From the NCBI GenBank assembly GCA_016207885.1, contig JACQZE010000030.1, forward strand, positions 1-64,000: a DNA stretch of 64,000 nucleotides, written 5' to 3'. A program made the position numbers and the translations under genes. Below, one piece after another: positions 63,043 through 64,000 of this stretch. Position 1 is the first letter of the stretch. Each line of letters starts with the position of its first letter. Under the pieces are notes generated by a model. It made no database searches and had not been told where the DNA came from. It saw only the letters and a program-made list of their open reading frames with translations. Source of the stretch: Nitrospirota bacterium. GTDB lineage: Bacteria > Nitrospirota > Thermodesulfovibrionia > UBA6902.

Positions 63043-64000
63043 CTATTTAGGATAATGATTCAAGAGCTTTCTCTGTATCGCAATATCAGCAAGAAAGATT
63101 ATGACAGCGAGTATAAATAAGTAGGGCCAGGCCGGTATCAATCGTTCTGCCTTCTTCTCCGAGTAATTTAATAACAAATCTTTATCAGTCAGTACCCTGC
63201 CCCCGGTATGAGAGGCGATATCCTCAATCAATTTATCATTTCTGCCAAGCGTGAGGAACTCCTCTTTATCGCTTATTATGAAGTTTCCTCTTGACAGGTC
63301 AATGATATTCCCGTGACTTTCTTCAGCTATGACCGCAAGATATTTGCCGGGAGCAAGATTGCCGAGCGCTCCGGTGTATGATCCGTCAGAGGAGCGGAGC
63401 AGTTTAGTGTCAATAGTCTTTCCGTCAGGAGATAATATTTTAGCGCTAATCATCATCGTCGTATCTTCGTTATTTCCTGAATCCTCATGCTGAATTTCCA
63501 CCCGGCTGCCTTTTACATGAAATGCCGGAAGGGTTTCTCCATCAGCGCCTGGCCGCAAACTTCTCTTAACCATCTGCACAAACAGCCTGCCGAATCCTTC
63601 CCATTGAAGCCAGTCTCTTGACCACCGCAAACCATCATCTCCTGTGAATATAACAGATCTGCCAATTCCATAATTCCACAACCCAACAACAGGGTCTCCC
63701 AGGTGTGATATAACCGGAATAACGGATGTTTTCTTTGGCGAAGTCACCATGTATCCGTGCATAACCGGCATATTAAGAGGCATGCCGTTTAATATCGCAT
63801 CAGGTTCTTTTAAGCGAGGTGAAAAAGGATCTTCAACCACAAGAGGCCTGGAGGCGGTCATGGCATCTATCTGAAATATCTTTGAAAGCTCATGAAGGTC
63901 ATCTTCCACCTGAAAGAACCTTCCACCGCCCATAAACGCTATCTCTTTCATAAGGGTGATATTGCTCTCTTTTCCGACAGCTACGGCTGAAATTGTAATG
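63043..64000 (-). CDS. VWA-domain membrane protein, C-terminal part (truncated by window edge)
   Basis: The frame is open beyond 63951 to the end of the window (the upstream residues ITISAVAVGKESNITLMKE continue it), so the ATG at 63951 is not the true start. The visible 319 residues contain the end of a VWA domain (AFMGGGRFFQVEDDLHEL) and a glutamine-amidotransferase-like segment (LGDPVVGLWNYGIGRSVIF). A beta domain and a C-terminal transmembrane helix follow. Such proteins lie near BatA/aerotolerance genes; the job is unclear. Confidence 0.85.
   Translation of the reverse strand, partial: ITISAVAVGKESNITLMKEIAFMGGGRFFQVEDDLHELSKIFQIDAMTASRPLVVEDPFSPRLKEPDAILNGMPLNMPVMHGYMVTSPKKTSVIPVISHLGDPVVGLWNYGIGRSVIFTGDDGLRWSRDWLQWEGFGRLFVQMVKRSLRPGADGETLPAFHVKGSRVEIQHEDSGNNEDTTMMISAKILSPDGKTIDTKLLRSSDGSYTGALGNLAPGKYLAVIAEESHGNIIDLSRGNFIISDKEEFLTLGRNDKLIEDIASHTGGRVLTDKDLLLNYSEKKAERLIPAWPYLFILAVIIFLADIAIQRKLLNHYPK

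Noticed and set aside
1-64000. rRNA or tRNA genes and prophage or insertion-sequence genes
   Set aside because: None were recognised. No transposase, integrase or structural RNA signature is visible.

Overview
The window looks like chromosomal DNA of an anaerobic or microaerophilic Gram-negative bacterium. It has outer-membrane barrels, lipoproteins, an Mla lipid-transport operon, System II cytochrome c maturation, very large multihaem cytochromes and an MSHA-like pilus assembly operon. The CX4CH...CX2CH cytochromes, CFI-box C-termini, B12-binding radical SAM proteins and sulfur genes fit Nitrospirota (Thermodesulfovibrionia-like) or a related deltaproteobacterial-type lineage. That placement is inference; there is no rRNA or tRNA here to anchor it.

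Layout: (1) 1-16.4 kb, four tandem + strand genes for giant secreted multihaem cytochromes, the first cut by the window edge and the second broken by a frameshift. About 83 haem motifs are visible, and the array ends at a strong terminator. (2) 16.6-26.2 kb, a beta-propeller lipoprotein, a small GIY-YIG gene set among palindromic repeats, resB/ccsA for cytochrome c assembly, two B12-type radical SAM proteins, an FGE-like lipoprotein, a LuxE-like acyl-protein synthetase and a small membrane protein. (3) 26.3-35.1 kb, two tandem pilins (+) facing a compact seven-gene MSHA-like operon (-): mshE, mshG, pseudopilin, MshI/PilM-like, MshJ/PilO-like, MshK/PilP-like and secretin MshL. (4) 35.2-47.4 kb, fourteen genes all on the - strand for sulfur or selenium handling: ArsR, SQR-like flavoprotein, TauE/SafE, DsrE-like, second ArsR, HAE3-type RND exporter, rhodanese, a small exported protein, YeeE/YedE, LolA-like protein, methyltransferase, outer-membrane barrel, a thioredoxin-like protein and a second YeeE/YedE. 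(5) 47.6-53.0 kb, mlaEFDC followed by a cNMP-binding protein, a geranylgeranyl-reductase-like flavoprotein and a cNMP/GAF protein. (6) 53.1-59.4 kb, a lytic transglycosylase and a TPR-barrel/FecR/PKD-toroid-CFI-box set. (7) 59.6-64 kb, a radical SAM protein with unusual cysteine spacing, a small partner, a YdjY-like protein, an O-methyltransferase and a truncated VWA protein.

The main discovery is at the end of region 4. Two adjacent genes each carry an in-frame TGA exactly where a redox cysteine is expected, coding sequence continues intact behind it, and each has a bacterial SECIS-like hairpin at the right distance. In the YeeE/YedE gene the hairpin loop reads GGUCU, the same as the fdhF SECIS loop of E. 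coli. I interpret them as a selenocysteine-containing sulfur-compound transporter and a selenocysteine-containing thioredoxin-like partner, invisible to ordinary gene calling because the TGA splits them.

How the parts may work together: resB/ccsA could mature the cytochromes, which may carry electrons out of the cell. The sulfur cluster would oxidise sulfide, relay sulfane sulfur through DsrE and rhodanese proteins and move thiosulfate-like compounds through the YeeE proteins. It appears to be controlled by two ArsR repressors with visible palindromic operators that overlap promoter -10 boxes.
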